A stretch of DNA of 55,252 nucleotides from an uncultured Acidobacteriia bacterium (GTDB lineage: Bacteria > Acidobacteriota > Terriglobia > Bryobacterales > Bryobacteraceae): positions 1 to 55,252 of the forward strand of contig CAIKAS010000184.1 of the NCBI GenBank assembly GCA_903825445.1. The letters are read 5' to 3'. Positions within the stretch are counted from its first letter, which is position 1. The number at the start of each line of letters is the position of its first letter. Below the pieces are notes generated by a model. The model saw only the letters and a list, made by a program, of their open reading frames with translations. It was not told the origin of the DNA and searched no databases. This document shows, in pieces, positions 27,168 to 34,736 of this stretch. The position numbers were made by a program, and so were the translations under genes.

Positions 27168-27213
27168 ATGGCATGGAAGAGGTCAAGGGTTCGAATCCCT
27201 TCAGGTCCACCAA
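27168..27213 (+). repeat. attR-like 46-bp repeat of tRNA-Ala 3' half
   Basis: Identical to 24788-24833. The sequence before it (TCTCTTAA) is not a tRNA 5' half, so this is not a second tRNA but the displaced end left by integration. Confidence 0.85.
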
Positions 27214-27455
27214 TTTCTCATTTGGCTCTACGCACTCTTACGAAGAGAACGGGCTCTACACACTTAATGGGGGCAAGCCTTGCCTCCGACCGATCTAAGA
27301 ACACATTACCCAACCCTGAGTCGGTAGTTGTTGACGTGTCCTGAAGCCGTAGGCTTGGCCGTTGTAAAACCTCCATCCGCCTGGACAGCTGATCAAACGT
27401 CCACCCTCTGGCTAAACGGATTTGACTGATTGCTGCCTTGTCCCGGAGCCTTGAC

Positions 27456-27611
27456 ATGACACAGGCGGCGGTTTCACAACTGGAGCGACGCACGGACGTC
27501 TACCTGAGTGCGCTCGGGAATTTCGTCGAGGCGATGGGTGGGCGGCTCGAAATGTATTCGGTGTTTCCAGACGGGAAAGTGAAACTCGGTCTGGATCGGG
27601 AAACGTCTTAG
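27456..27611 (+). pseudogene. Truncated XRE-type regulator
   Basis: Encodes 51 residues, MTQAAVSQLERRTDVYLSAL then GNFVEAMGGRLEMYSVFPDG, which is the recognition helix and C-terminal half of an XRE antitoxin-like regulator. The frame is open back only to 27426, and the N-terminal helices are missing. It lies just outside the right att repeat and is convergent with the MFS gene. Probably a remnant of a toxin-antitoxin pair lost in the area. Confidence 0.6.
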
Positions 27612-27623
27612 GGCCCGGCGTTG

Positions 27624-28811
27624 TTATCCGACCGGATCTTTGCGCAGAGAACGCAACAGCCACCATGCGCCCAGCGGTAGCGGCGCCAGAATTCGAAATA
27701 CCAGGTCGTAGCCGTGCGTGCGGTCCACGATTGACCCAATCAGTGGTGAGATTCCAGCCTGCAAAATCCCATACCCGAAAACCAGCGCTGAAATCGCCGT
27801 TCCCGCGCGTTCCGCTCCCCATATATCCACCGGGATTGTGTAGAGATTTACGCTTCCCGCTACCGCCCAGAAACTACTGACGGATATTGCGACAGTTGCC
27901 AGTTGCGCCGTCGTGCAAAACGGCACCACCAGGATGGCGAGGCAGCCTATCGCACTGATGAGCGTGCCGAAGATGCGTGCGTCGGCATTGGCGCGTCCGC
28001 GAGTAATTGCCTGGCGGGAAATCCAGCCGCCCGCGAAAGCGCCAAGGGTCGCCGCTACAGGCGGGATCGCGGCAAACGGCGCAACCGATTTTAGAGTGAA
28101 ATGGAATGTCCAGGTCAGGTACGATGTGGTCCAGTTAGTGAACAGAGAATAACTGCCCATCCAAAGCATGTTGGCGATGACGAGACGTTGCAGACGGCGG
28201 TCGAGCAAGAGCCGGAGACCTCCGCTTTCACGGCGTGGCGGCACGTTTTCGTACGGCGTGACGCGACGTTTCACCTGCAGGAACACAGGAATCCAGAGCA
28301 GGCCGAGCGCTCCGCAGACGAAGAACGAACTGCGCCAGCCCGGCATCAACGCCACCAGCCACACGGCCCCATAGCCCGCCACGCTTAGACCTACCTGCGT
28401 CATGGCGGCGCCGATCGCACGATTTTCCGGTTCCAGATAACTGGCGTTCAGCTTGCCCGCAGCCGGAACGCCCGCCGATTCGAAACCGCCCAACATCACG
28501 CGCGCGCCGAGCAGCTGGCCGAATCCGCGACTGAGTCCACCGAAGACCGAGGAGACCGACCACATTGCGACCGACCACGCCATCGCAAGTTCTACGCCCA
28601 GCCAGTCGAGCAGCCAGCCCGTGGCAGGCGAGGCCAGCGCATAGGCGAGCGAAAACGCCGAGATCAGCCAGCCAAACTGCGCGTTATTGAGATGAAATTC
28701 GGTGCGAATGGAGGGCGCGGCCGCCATCAAAACCTGACGATCCAGATAGTTCCAGGTGGAGGCAAGCGCAAATACGGTAACTGCGGCCCAGCGTGCGAGT
28801 TTGGAATTCAT
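27624..28811 (-). CDS. MFS transporter (ACS family-like)
   Basis: 395 residues, 12 predicted membrane segments. The start has NYLDRQVLMAAAPSIRTEF, the pattern of anion:cation symporter MFS members (hexuronate, phthalate and galactonate carriers), and the loop 2-3 motif GWLLDWLGVELAMAW. The central loop (QVKRRVTPYENVPPRRES) is cytoplasmic. Substrate is probably an organic anion such as a sugar acid, not determinable here. It is 24 bp upstream of nothing coding on its own strand except the DUF697-like gene, whose stop precedes its start region, so the two may be separate units. Confidence 0.8.
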   Translation of the reverse strand: MNSKLARWAAVTVFALASTWNYLDRQVLMAAAPSIRTEFHLNNAQFGWLISAFSLAYALASPATGWLLDWLGVELAMAWSVAMWSVSSVFGGLSRGFGQLLGARVMLGGFESAGVPAAGKLNASYLEPENRAIGAAMTQVGLSVAGYGAVWLVALMPGWRSSFFVCGALGLLWIPVFLQVKRRVTPYENVPPRRESGGLRLLLDRRLQRLVIANMLWMGSYSLFTNWTTSYLTWTFHFTLKSVAPFAAIPPVAATLGAFAGGWISRQAITRGRANADARIFGTLISAIGCLAILVVPFCTTAQLATVAISVSSFWAVAGSVNLYTIPVDIWGAERAGTAISALVFGYGILQAGISPLIGSIVDRTHGYDLVFRILAPLPLGAWWLLRSLRKDPVG

Positions 28812-28835
28812 CGTGGGATAGCGGCAGGGCCGGGG

Positions 28836-29681
28836 TTAGTTCTGCAACTCGTCGGCGACTTCCCTGCCCTTCTTGATCGCACCAGCCCACGCTTCCCGCC
28901 GTTCGACCCGCGACATGCGCGCGCCCGTCCGGTAAAACTTGTCGAGCCCCGTGCCGACCACCCAAGTGCCGGCGTAAGCGATCGCTGCTTTCGGGATGAG
29001 TCCGCCACCCAGGGGAATCTTGCCCACGAGTTCGCGCGCAATAGCACGCCAGCCGAAAGCGCCGGTGGCGATAGCGGCGATGGACGTCTTCTGCTCGGCG
29101 TAACCGACTGGCCTGTCGTAAACCGCAGCCATCATCAACGCCATGCGGATCTGGTTCATGGTGAGAAATGCGGTATCGGTGGCGAATTCTCCCACGGCCC
29201 AGGGGAGTTCGATGAAGCTGGGAATCACATTGGGCAGTGCAGTCACCAGCGCCAGCATAGCGTTTTCACGAGACACACGGGACACGATACGATGCGCCAC
29301 GCTGCGGCGAAACGCCGGAAACGAACGTGCCAGGGCGAGTTCTATGGGCTGATTTTCATCGACGATTGAATTGATGAGCTGGCTATCGGGAGCGGCAGCA
29401 TCGAACAGATAGCCGCGCCGGGGCAGCCCAACTCCCGGTTCGCACAGAAACAGATCGAAATCCTGCTGCGGCTTCTCCAGCCGATAGACCATTCGGAGCG
29501 TTCGTGCGCGGGCCTCGTGGTCCAGATGGGGCGGGACCAGGAAATCTTCCATGTCGCGGAAAGTATCTTCACTTGAGGCCAGAAGGCCTATGGAAAGTTC
29601 CTGTGCCGCCTGCGCGCGAACGTCCGCGGCGTTGAGTCCGGAATAGATTTTCCGGATGTCTTTTAATACGTTCAGCGGCAA
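28836..29681 (-). CDS. DUF697/YcjF-like membrane-associated protein
   Basis: 281 residues, not enzymatically recognised. The second half contains a DUF697-like segment: NQIRMALMMAAVYDRPVGY, IAAIATGAFGWRAIAREL and KIPLGGGLIPKAAIAYAGTW, with two weak membrane helices. DUF697/YcjF proteins associate with the inner membrane, often next to GTPases, and no GTPase is adjacent here. The first half (about 1-130) is helical and soluble. The next gene upstream is a secreted zinc protease 46 bp away on the same strand, so co-transcription is possible. Confidence 0.6.
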   Translation of the reverse strand: MPLNVLKDIRKIYSGLNAADVRAQAAQELSIGLLASSEDTFRDMEDFLVPPHLDHEARARTLRMVYRLEKPQQDFDLFLCEPGVGLPRRGYLFDAAAPDSQLINSIVDENQPIELALARSFPAFRRSVAHRIVSRVSRENAMLALVTALPNVIPSFIELPWAVGEFATDTAFLTMNQIRMALMMAAVYDRPVGYAEQKTSIAAIATGAFGWRAIARELVGKIPLGGGLIPKAAIAYAGTWVVGTGLDKFYRTGARMSRVERREAWAGAIKKGREVADELQN

Positions 29682-29727
29682 ATCGAGTGCTCCCGCTTCA
29701 TCTTAGCGCCCGGGAACGACGCCGGAC

Positions 29728-32133
29728 TCAAATGGGTGAACCGTCCGGCGGATCGGATGGTTTTGCCACAGTGATTTGCTTCGGATCGTCTTCGAAGCGT
29801 TTGATCTGCGCGGCCGCATAAACAGAATGAGCGCGCTCGGCGACGTCCACAGTCTGGCGGGCAAGCAACCACTTCCGCAGATCGTCCAGCTTCAGATAGG
29901 CGATGGCGCGAGCCTGCTCGGAAGCCTGCCCACTTTGCGCCAGTTGCATCAGACGATAAAGCAAAACATTGCCGATGGTGCGCTGTGTTTCCGCTTCGTG
30001 CGCATTGGTACGGGGCGTTTTCCAGGTAGCGGTGATGAGCCGATCAATAACTTCGTCGAGGCCCGGGTTCTTTACATCGCGCGCATGGTAGTCCACCAGG
30101 CGCGTGGCGCGTTCCGGATTCAAGAGCATTGCAATCGGCATATCGGCTGCGGCTTCCACGGGCGCCATGGAATCGAAAGTAATCTGCGTGCGCGCGTGAA
30201 AATCTTCGCGCGTTGGCTCGTATTGCGGCGGATGCGGCGGCAAGAGTTTTAGAATTCGCTCCGGCAGCGTGAGCGCCGATGGCTCCAGGGTCTTCAGGAT
30301 CGCCTCTAGCGCGCGGCGTTGTTCCGTCGCAGGAACGATCTCCGCAACTGTTTGTCCATCACCGCGCACCGCATAGGTATAGTTGAGACCGCCGACGACC
30401 TTCGCGGCCGCCTCCACCTGATAGCGATGGAAAAGGTAGACCGGCACGAGGACTTCTTCGAGCGTGCTCATCGGAACACGGAAACGGATCTTCTGTTCCG
30501 AAAAGCCGTCGAGCGCCTTGGCGCGTACCTGCATGATCCGGGTCAAATCGTCGACGGCATTGGCACCGGTATCCCAAAGATGCGCAATCGGGTGTGCGCC
30601 ACCAGCTGCGCGCGCGTCGCGGTCGGAAATGAAGACCATGCCCTTATCGCGCGCTTCGTTCAGGATGGCGTCGAGCGCGGCCGGTTCACTCGCACCCGCC
30701 CCCAACTGCGAATAACCGTATCGAATCGCAATTTTGTCCCACTCACCGATGCCCGTCGCATAAGCGTCGCTAAGATCGATCTCACCGGTTGCATTGAGCT
30801 TGACGAAGGGTGGAGGATAATCCATCACAGACGCGCGATCATGCGCGCTGGCGGCGAAGTTGTGTTCGAGGCCGAGCGTGTGGCCGACTTCGTGCGCGGC
30901 AAGCTGACGCAAGCGTGCCAGCCCCATCTGCTCCATGCGGGGATCCACCGGCTGCCCCTGTTCGTACTTCGCAATCAGCCCTTCGGCGATCAGGAAATCC
31001 TGACGCACGCGCAGCGAACCGAGCGAGACCTGGCCTTTGATGATCTCGCCCGTTCGGGGATCGACGATGGCATCCCCATAGGACCAGCCGCGCGTAGATC
31101 GATGCACCCACTCGATGAGGTTATAGCGGATATCCATGGGGTCGGCGCCGGCCGGGAGCATTTCCACGCGGAAGGCGTTGCGGAAACCGGCGGCTTCGAA
31201 CGCCTGCGACCACCAGCGCGCACCTTCCAGCAGCGCCGAACGGATCGGCTCCGGCGTGCCGGGATCGAGGTAGTAAATGATGGGCTTCACGGGGTCGCTT
31301 ACTGCTGCAGTCGGATCTCGCTTCTCCAGACGGTGACGAATGATCAGGCGCTTCTCGATCGGCTCCGGGATGGGTGTGGCGTAATCCCTGTAGCTGATGG
31401 CGATGAAGCCGGAGCGAGGATCGTACACCCTCGGCGTCATAGGCGTGTCGGGAAGAGCGACAAACGAATGGTGCTCGCGTACCGTGAGCGAGTCGGGGCT
31501 GGGGGTGACCGATTGCACCCACGGTCCGGCATCCTTGCCGCTGAAAGTGAGCAGCGCTTCCACTTCGGTATTACGCGGAAAGTTCTTCGTGCGATCGGGA
31601 TAGATAGCGGAGCGCTTGTCGTCCAGCGAGAAGCTGCCTTGCTTTTCCTGCGCAAGAGTTTCCGGGACGTTGTGCGCATCTCGCAAGAAAAAGCTCGTAG
31701 CATCGATCAGGACCCGGTCGCCTTCTTCAGCTTCCACCGTAAAACCGCCAATGACAGACTGCGCAAACGATTCTTCTACCGCCCGGCGTTCCTGTGCGTC
31801 GTTCGTAACCGCGCGGTAATTCTGGTTCGGCTGGACAAGCAGCACCTTCGGACCGAACCGCTCAAACCGGACGATCATGGAACCGCCGATCTGCCCGCGG
31901 TCGAGACCAATGTCGTTAGAGCCAACTCCCGCCGGCAGCGAATTCACGTACAGGAAATCGTCATTCCAGCGCGACACTTCGAGAAACACGTGGCCGGTCT
32001 TCACCTCATAGAACATCGGAAAATACCCGGGCATGGCCGTCATGTCCTTAGTTTTTTCTGCGATGGTGACGGGCGCAGTCTGGGCGGCCGCAGCGAAAGT
32101 GACAATAGCCAGGAAAAGCAGCATAGTCCGCAT
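29728..32133 (-). CDS. Zinc-dependent metalloprotease (DUF5117/DUF4953 type)
   Basis: 801 residues from ATG 32133, chosen because MRTMLLFLAIVTFAAAAQ is a clean signal peptide; the frame continues 78 bp upstream. The gluzincin-type motif HEVGHTLGLEHN (first His at residue 414) supplies the zinc ligands. The N-terminal region (PGYFPMFYEVKTGHVFLEV) and the SGFIAISYRDYA segment match the large secreted metalloproteases with DUF5117, DUF5118 and DUF4953 common in Bacteroidetes and Acidobacteria. It likely works in the periplasm or outside the cell on peptides. Length is normal for the family, and no defects were seen. Confidence 0.85.
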   Translation of the reverse strand: MRTMLLFLAIVTFAAAAQTAPVTIAEKTKDMTAMPGYFPMFYEVKTGHVFLEVSRWNDDFLYVNSLPAGVGSNDIGLDRGQIGGSMIVRFERFGPKVLLVQPNQNYRAVTNDAQERRAVEESFAQSVIGGFTVEAEEGDRVLIDATSFFLRDAHNVPETLAQEKQGSFSLDDKRSAIYPDRTKNFPRNTEVEALLTFSGKDAGPWVQSVTPSPDSLTVREHHSFVALPDTPMTPRVYDPRSGFIAISYRDYATPIPEPIEKRLIIRHRLEKRDPTAAVSDPVKPIIYYLDPGTPEPIRSALLEGARWWSQAFEAAGFRNAFRVEMLPAGADPMDIRYNLIEWVHRSTRGWSYGDAIVDPRTGEIIKGQVSLGSLRVRQDFLIAEGLIAKYEQGQPVDPRMEQMGLARLRQLAAHEVGHTLGLEHNFAASAHDRASVMDYPPPFVKLNATGEIDLSDAYATGIGEWDKIAIRYGYSQLGAGASEPAALDAILNEARDKGMVFISDRDARAAGGAHPIAHLWDTGANAVDDLTRIMQVRAKALDGFSEQKIRFRVPMSTLEEVLVPVYLFHRYQVEAAAKVVGGLNYTYAVRGDGQTVAEIVPATEQRRALEAILKTLEPSALTLPERILKLLPPHPPQYEPTREDFHARTQITFDSMAPVEAAADMPIAMLLNPERATRLVDYHARDVKNPGLDEVIDRLITATWKTPRTNAHEAETQRTIGNVLLYRLMQLAQSGQASEQARAIAYLKLDDLRKWLLARQTVDVAERAHSVYAAAQIKRFEDDPKQITVAKPSDPPDGSPI

Positions 32134-32165
32134 GAAGTTGATATTAGCCTGGAAAGCTTTGTTCT

Positions 32166-32200
32166 TATCCGTGTGCATTTGTGTGCATCCGTGGCCAAAA
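32166..32200 (+). repeat. ATCCGTG-type dispersed repeat
   Basis: TTATCCGTGTG, CATTTGTGTG and CATCCGTGGC follow each other at about 10-11 bp spacing, immediately upstream of the protease gene, between divergent genes. Comparable to the arrays at 94, 41104 and 43124. Confidence 0.55.
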
Positions 32201-32239
32201 GCCCGAAGCACGCGATAATAGAATTTCCGCCCGCTTTAC

Positions 32240-32896
32240 ATGCCGACTCTCACCGAACCTTCCGTCGGAGGCCCGCCGCCGATCATCCCCACACCGCCGT
32301 ACGGTGGCGGCGGCAACAGCAACAGCAATAATGATCCCGGCAGTTCGTCGGATTCCGGCGTCGCAGTCCGCATCGCTGTTTACCTCGGCATGGTCGCCAG
32401 CACCATGACGTTCACTGCCCTGCTTTGCGCGATGTACATCCGGCGCGGCCTGAACCCCATGGACTGGCACCATCTTCCAGTCCCGCCTCTGCTCTGGTGG
32501 AATACGGCCGCTCTCGTACTCAGCAGCATCGCTCTCGATATCGGCAGGCGCGCTTTCCGCGCGGGTCGACGCCGCGAATTCCGCAGAATGTGGCTGACCG
32601 GCACCGCCCTCGGCACATGGTTTCTCATCGGCCAGGCCATCAACTGGAAATTTCTCGCCGATCATGGCCTCTACCTGCAGCACAATCCCGCCAGCGCGTT
32701 TTTCTACGTGTTGACCTGGGCGCATGCCGCGCACGTCGTCGGCGCCATCGCCGCGCTCTATTACATCGCGTATCGCATGCAGTTCAAACCCACTTCGCCG
32801 CTCAACCGCAATGTAGTCGAGGTCGGCACCATCTTCTGGCATTTCCTTGATGTGATGTGGCTCATCCTCATGTCGGTCTTCGCCTTCTGGTCGTAG
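32240..32896 (+). CDS. Cytochrome c oxidase subunit III-like protein
   Basis: 218 residues. The Gly/Asn-rich cytoplasmic N-terminus (GGGGNSNSNNDPGSSSD) is unusual. Five membrane helices follow with the subunit III pattern: PLLWWNTAALVLSSIAL, GTWFLIGQAINWKFL, SAFFYVLTWAHAAHVVG and FWHFLDVMWLILMSV. The H-x(n)-WHFxDxxW motif is diagnostic of CoxC/CyoC. Subunit III supports proton uptake in heme-copper oxidases; no catalytic subunit I or copper subunit II is adjacent. A second subunit III-like gene follows 29 bp later, so they form a two-gene operon. Confidence 0.8.
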   Translation: MPTLTEPSVGGPPPIIPTPPYGGGGNSNSNNDPGSSSDSGVAVRIAVYLGMVASTMTFTALLCAMYIRRGLNPMDWHHLPVPPLLWWNTAALVLSSIALDIGRRAFRAGRRREFRRMWLTGTALGTWFLIGQAINWKFLADHGLYLQHNPASAFFYVLTWAHAAHVVGAIAALYYIAYRMQFKPTSPLNRNVVEVGTIFWHFLDVMWLILMSVFAFWS

Positions 32897-32925
32897 CTAT
32901 GGTCATAGCTATCGGGAATTAGTTC

Positions 32926-33516
32926 ATGCACTTGAGAATTGCCGAATACGCTGCCACTCCCGCACGCCGCCGCAGCATGGCGCTCATCGCCGTTAACCTC
33001 GCGTTATTTGCGGCTCTCTTCGCCTTCATGTATCACACCCGGGCCATCACGCCTAACTGGCCAGGCATGGCGGAGATCGGTCAGCAGCCTTTTGAATTCG
33101 GCTCGCTGCTGATGGTGGCGGCAATGGGGATGTCGGCCATCTGCGCCAGTATCACTATGGCCGTGGGAGCCAACAGCGCCGCGCAGGGGAAGTTTGAGGA
33201 AGCTGTCCGCTGGATCGCCATCGCCATCTCGGCCTGGCTCGTCTTCTTGTTCCTGGAGTGCGTGGAGTGGGTCCGAATGGTCTATCTGGTCGAACTGGGT
33301 CCGCACACACCCTTCGGCGAAACCTACCTTCTGATCACGGGAGCTCACTGGCTCGCCGTCATCGCCTGCACTACCTGGTTCACACTTGTCGTTTCAGACG
33401 TGCGCCGCCGCGATATCCTGGCAGCCGCGCTCTATTCTCACTTCCTGGCGATCTTGTGGATTGTGATTGTGGTCCTGTTGTATCTGCCCAACATGAACCC
33501 ACTGATGGACCTCTGA
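32926..33516 (+). CDS. Second cytochrome oxidase subunit III-like protein
   Basis: 196 residues with five membrane helices. GSLLMVAAMGMSAICASITMA, AIAISAWLVFLFLECVEW and ITGAHWLAVIACTTWF match a diverged subunit III. The terminal WHF motif is replaced by YSHFLAILWIVIVVLL. Together with the preceding gene it may form a paired subunit III arrangement or serve a nitric-oxide or quinol oxidase variant. No catalytic genes are nearby, so the partner complex must be encoded elsewhere. The transcript ends at a strong terminator 30 bp downstream. Confidence 0.65.
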   Translation: MHLRIAEYAATPARRRSMALIAVNLALFAALFAFMYHTRAITPNWPGMAEIGQQPFEFGSLLMVAAMGMSAICASITMAVGANSAAQGKFEEAVRWIAIAISAWLVFLFLECVEWVRMVYLVELGPHTPFGETYLLITGAHWLAVIACTTWFTLVVSDVRRRDILAAALYSHFLAILWIVIVVLLYLPNMNPLMDL

Positions 33517-33546
33517 TTGTTCTCTCGGAGTTCAGCTTGAACGCAA

Positions 33547-33582
33547 AAACGCCCTGAAGGCCGGGTTGGCTTCAGGGCGTTT
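33547..33582. terminator. Terminator after subunit III pair
   Basis: 13-bp perfect stem AAACGCCCTGAAG / CTTCAGGGCGTTT with a 10-nt loop. A-runs and T-runs at the stem ends allow it to work in both directions, between convergent genes. Confidence 0.85.
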
Positions 33583-33629
33583 AAGGTCTGCGATTTTGAT
33601 CGTGACTACTTGTTTGATCTAGACAGGAG

Positions 33630-34241
33630 TTACACCCGGCCAGCGGCGCGTCGACGTAACATCACGACACCAGCGAATCCCATTCCGAACAGCGCTATCG
33701 TCGCGGGCTCTGGAGCTGCTGAACCCTGATCGATAAACGAAAAGTTCAGGCCAATGGTGCTGCAGCTGGAAGGACAATAGTTCCAAACGTCCAATTGATT
33801 ACCGCTGATCTCGACGAGCAATCCGCCCTTGCCGACCATTTCAGCCGTTGGGTCCGCGACTCCAGTCAGTCCAGTGGGGTCACTCCATTCAACCGTATCG
33901 TTAATAACCGCAGTGTCGCCGGACGAGCCAAATCCAGGTGTAAACACGTTCAGGCCGGCATTCGGTACGCAGGCACCCGAAATGTTGGCGCACCCCAGGA
34001 AGGTATCACCCTCCAGACCCGTCGAGTCGAGTTCGAACGTGGCCAAATTGGGCTGGGAGGAGTTGCTGCCAAAACCGGCAAAGCTGAAAGAAACCGAATC
34101 GCCAGTGTAACTAACGCCGGATACGCTGAAACCATAATCCGTTTCCAAACTGAATCCGGTAATTAGGGCCGCTTGGGCGGTCCCGGTGAGCCCCAAAGCC
34201 ACTGCCGCAAAAAGTACTGCCGTATATAAACTATTTTTCAT
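33630..34241 (-). CDS. PEP-CTERM sorting domain protein
   Basis: 203 residues with signal peptide MKNSLYTAVLFAAVALGLTG...AQA. The mature part is Gly/Ser/Asn rich (FSLETDYGFSVSGVSYTG) and contains cysteines (FLGCANISGACVP, NYCPSSCS) spaced for disulfides. The C-terminal tail APEPAT, IALFGMGFAGVVML, RRRAAGRV is a typical exosortase target. No enzymatic motif. Tandem AGTACC boxes lie upstream. A terminator downstream is shared with the convergent subunit III operon. Confidence 0.85.
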   Translation of the reverse strand: MKNSLYTAVLFAAVALGLTGTAQAALITGFSLETDYGFSVSGVSYTGDSVSFSFAGFGSNSSQPNLATFELDSTGLEGDTFLGCANISGACVPNAGLNVFTPGFGSSGDTAVINDTVEWSDPTGLTGVADPTAEMVGKGGLLVEISGNQLDVWNYCPSSCSTIGLNFSFIDQGSAAPEPATIALFGMGFAGVVMLRRRAAGRV

Positions 34242-34321
34242 TCTTTCGTGTCCTCCACCACAACTTCAAGATTTGGCCACTACAGTGCTCGGCCATATTG
34301 GAACACCGTAACATAGGTCAC

Positions 34322-34383
34322 AATACCCATACAATACTCATAAAGAAAATGTGAGTAATATTACCTGTAGTACCAGCAGTACC
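34322..34383 (-). promoter_or_regulatory. AGTACC/AATACC boxes upstream of PEP-CTERM gene
   Basis: AGTACC at 34369 and 34378 (9-bp period), plus AATACC at 34322 and AATACT at 34333, lie 80-140 bp upstream of the gene at 34241. They resemble the boxes at 2717 and 6922. Spacing is slightly looser, so this is a weaker member of the set. Confidence 0.4.
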
Positions 34384-34470
34384 CAGCGAGATCTTCGTCC
34401 GCCTCGAACTGGCCCCGCAGACCGACCGCCAGGCAGATCGGCCCACCAAAATACCTGCTATCATCCCAAC

Positions 34471-34644
34471 GTGGCGAAGCAAGATCACTCTCCCTCCCGC
34501 CTGAGCCGCCTGTTGCTCGCCATCAGACGCCTTTTCCGGCGCCAACCGGACAGGCCCGAAGATCCCTACTCGTACGTGACAACCCGGCACCGTCCGCGTC
34601 CCGGTGGCCGTAGTGCGGCCGCCGTGGCCGAACCACCCGAATGA
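34471..34644 (+). CDS. Small basic hypothetical protein
   Basis: 57 residues from GTG 34471 (VAKQDHSPSRLSRLLLAIRR). The frame is rich in Arg and Pro with a DPYSYVTTRHRPRPGGRSAA segment and an acidic end (AVAEPPE). Short proteins of this composition occur in related bacteria, but no function is known. Ribosome-binding signal is weak, and the frame also runs further upstream, so start and reality are uncertain. It lies 93 bp upstream of acs on the same strand. Confidence 0.4.
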   Translation: MAKQDHSPSRLSRLLLAIRRLFRRQPDRPEDPYSYVTTRHRPRPGGRSAAAVAEPPE

Positions 34645-34736
34645 CTGATTAGCCGCGTTTGCGCCCCGTTCGCCAGACAGAGCCCGCGCGTTAGTGATCG
34701 AAGCCCGCACTTCGATATCATGCATAGTGATCCGGC

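Larger units (their letters stand above)
24834..27213. mobile_element. 2.4-kb element integrated at tRNA-Ala
   Basis: Bounded by the 46-bp repeats at 24788 and 27168 (2380 bp apart). Inside are GGAGTCC repeats near both ends, a zinc-ribbon gene, a PEP-CTERM gene and a decayed CopG antitoxin. No integrase gene is present, so the element is either a deletion remnant or depends on a recombinase in trans. Boundaries are seen directly; mobility is inference. Confidence 0.7.

Noticed and set aside
27168..27213. A second tRNA-Ala gene.
   Set aside because: Only the 3' half is present; the D arm and acceptor 5' strand are missing.
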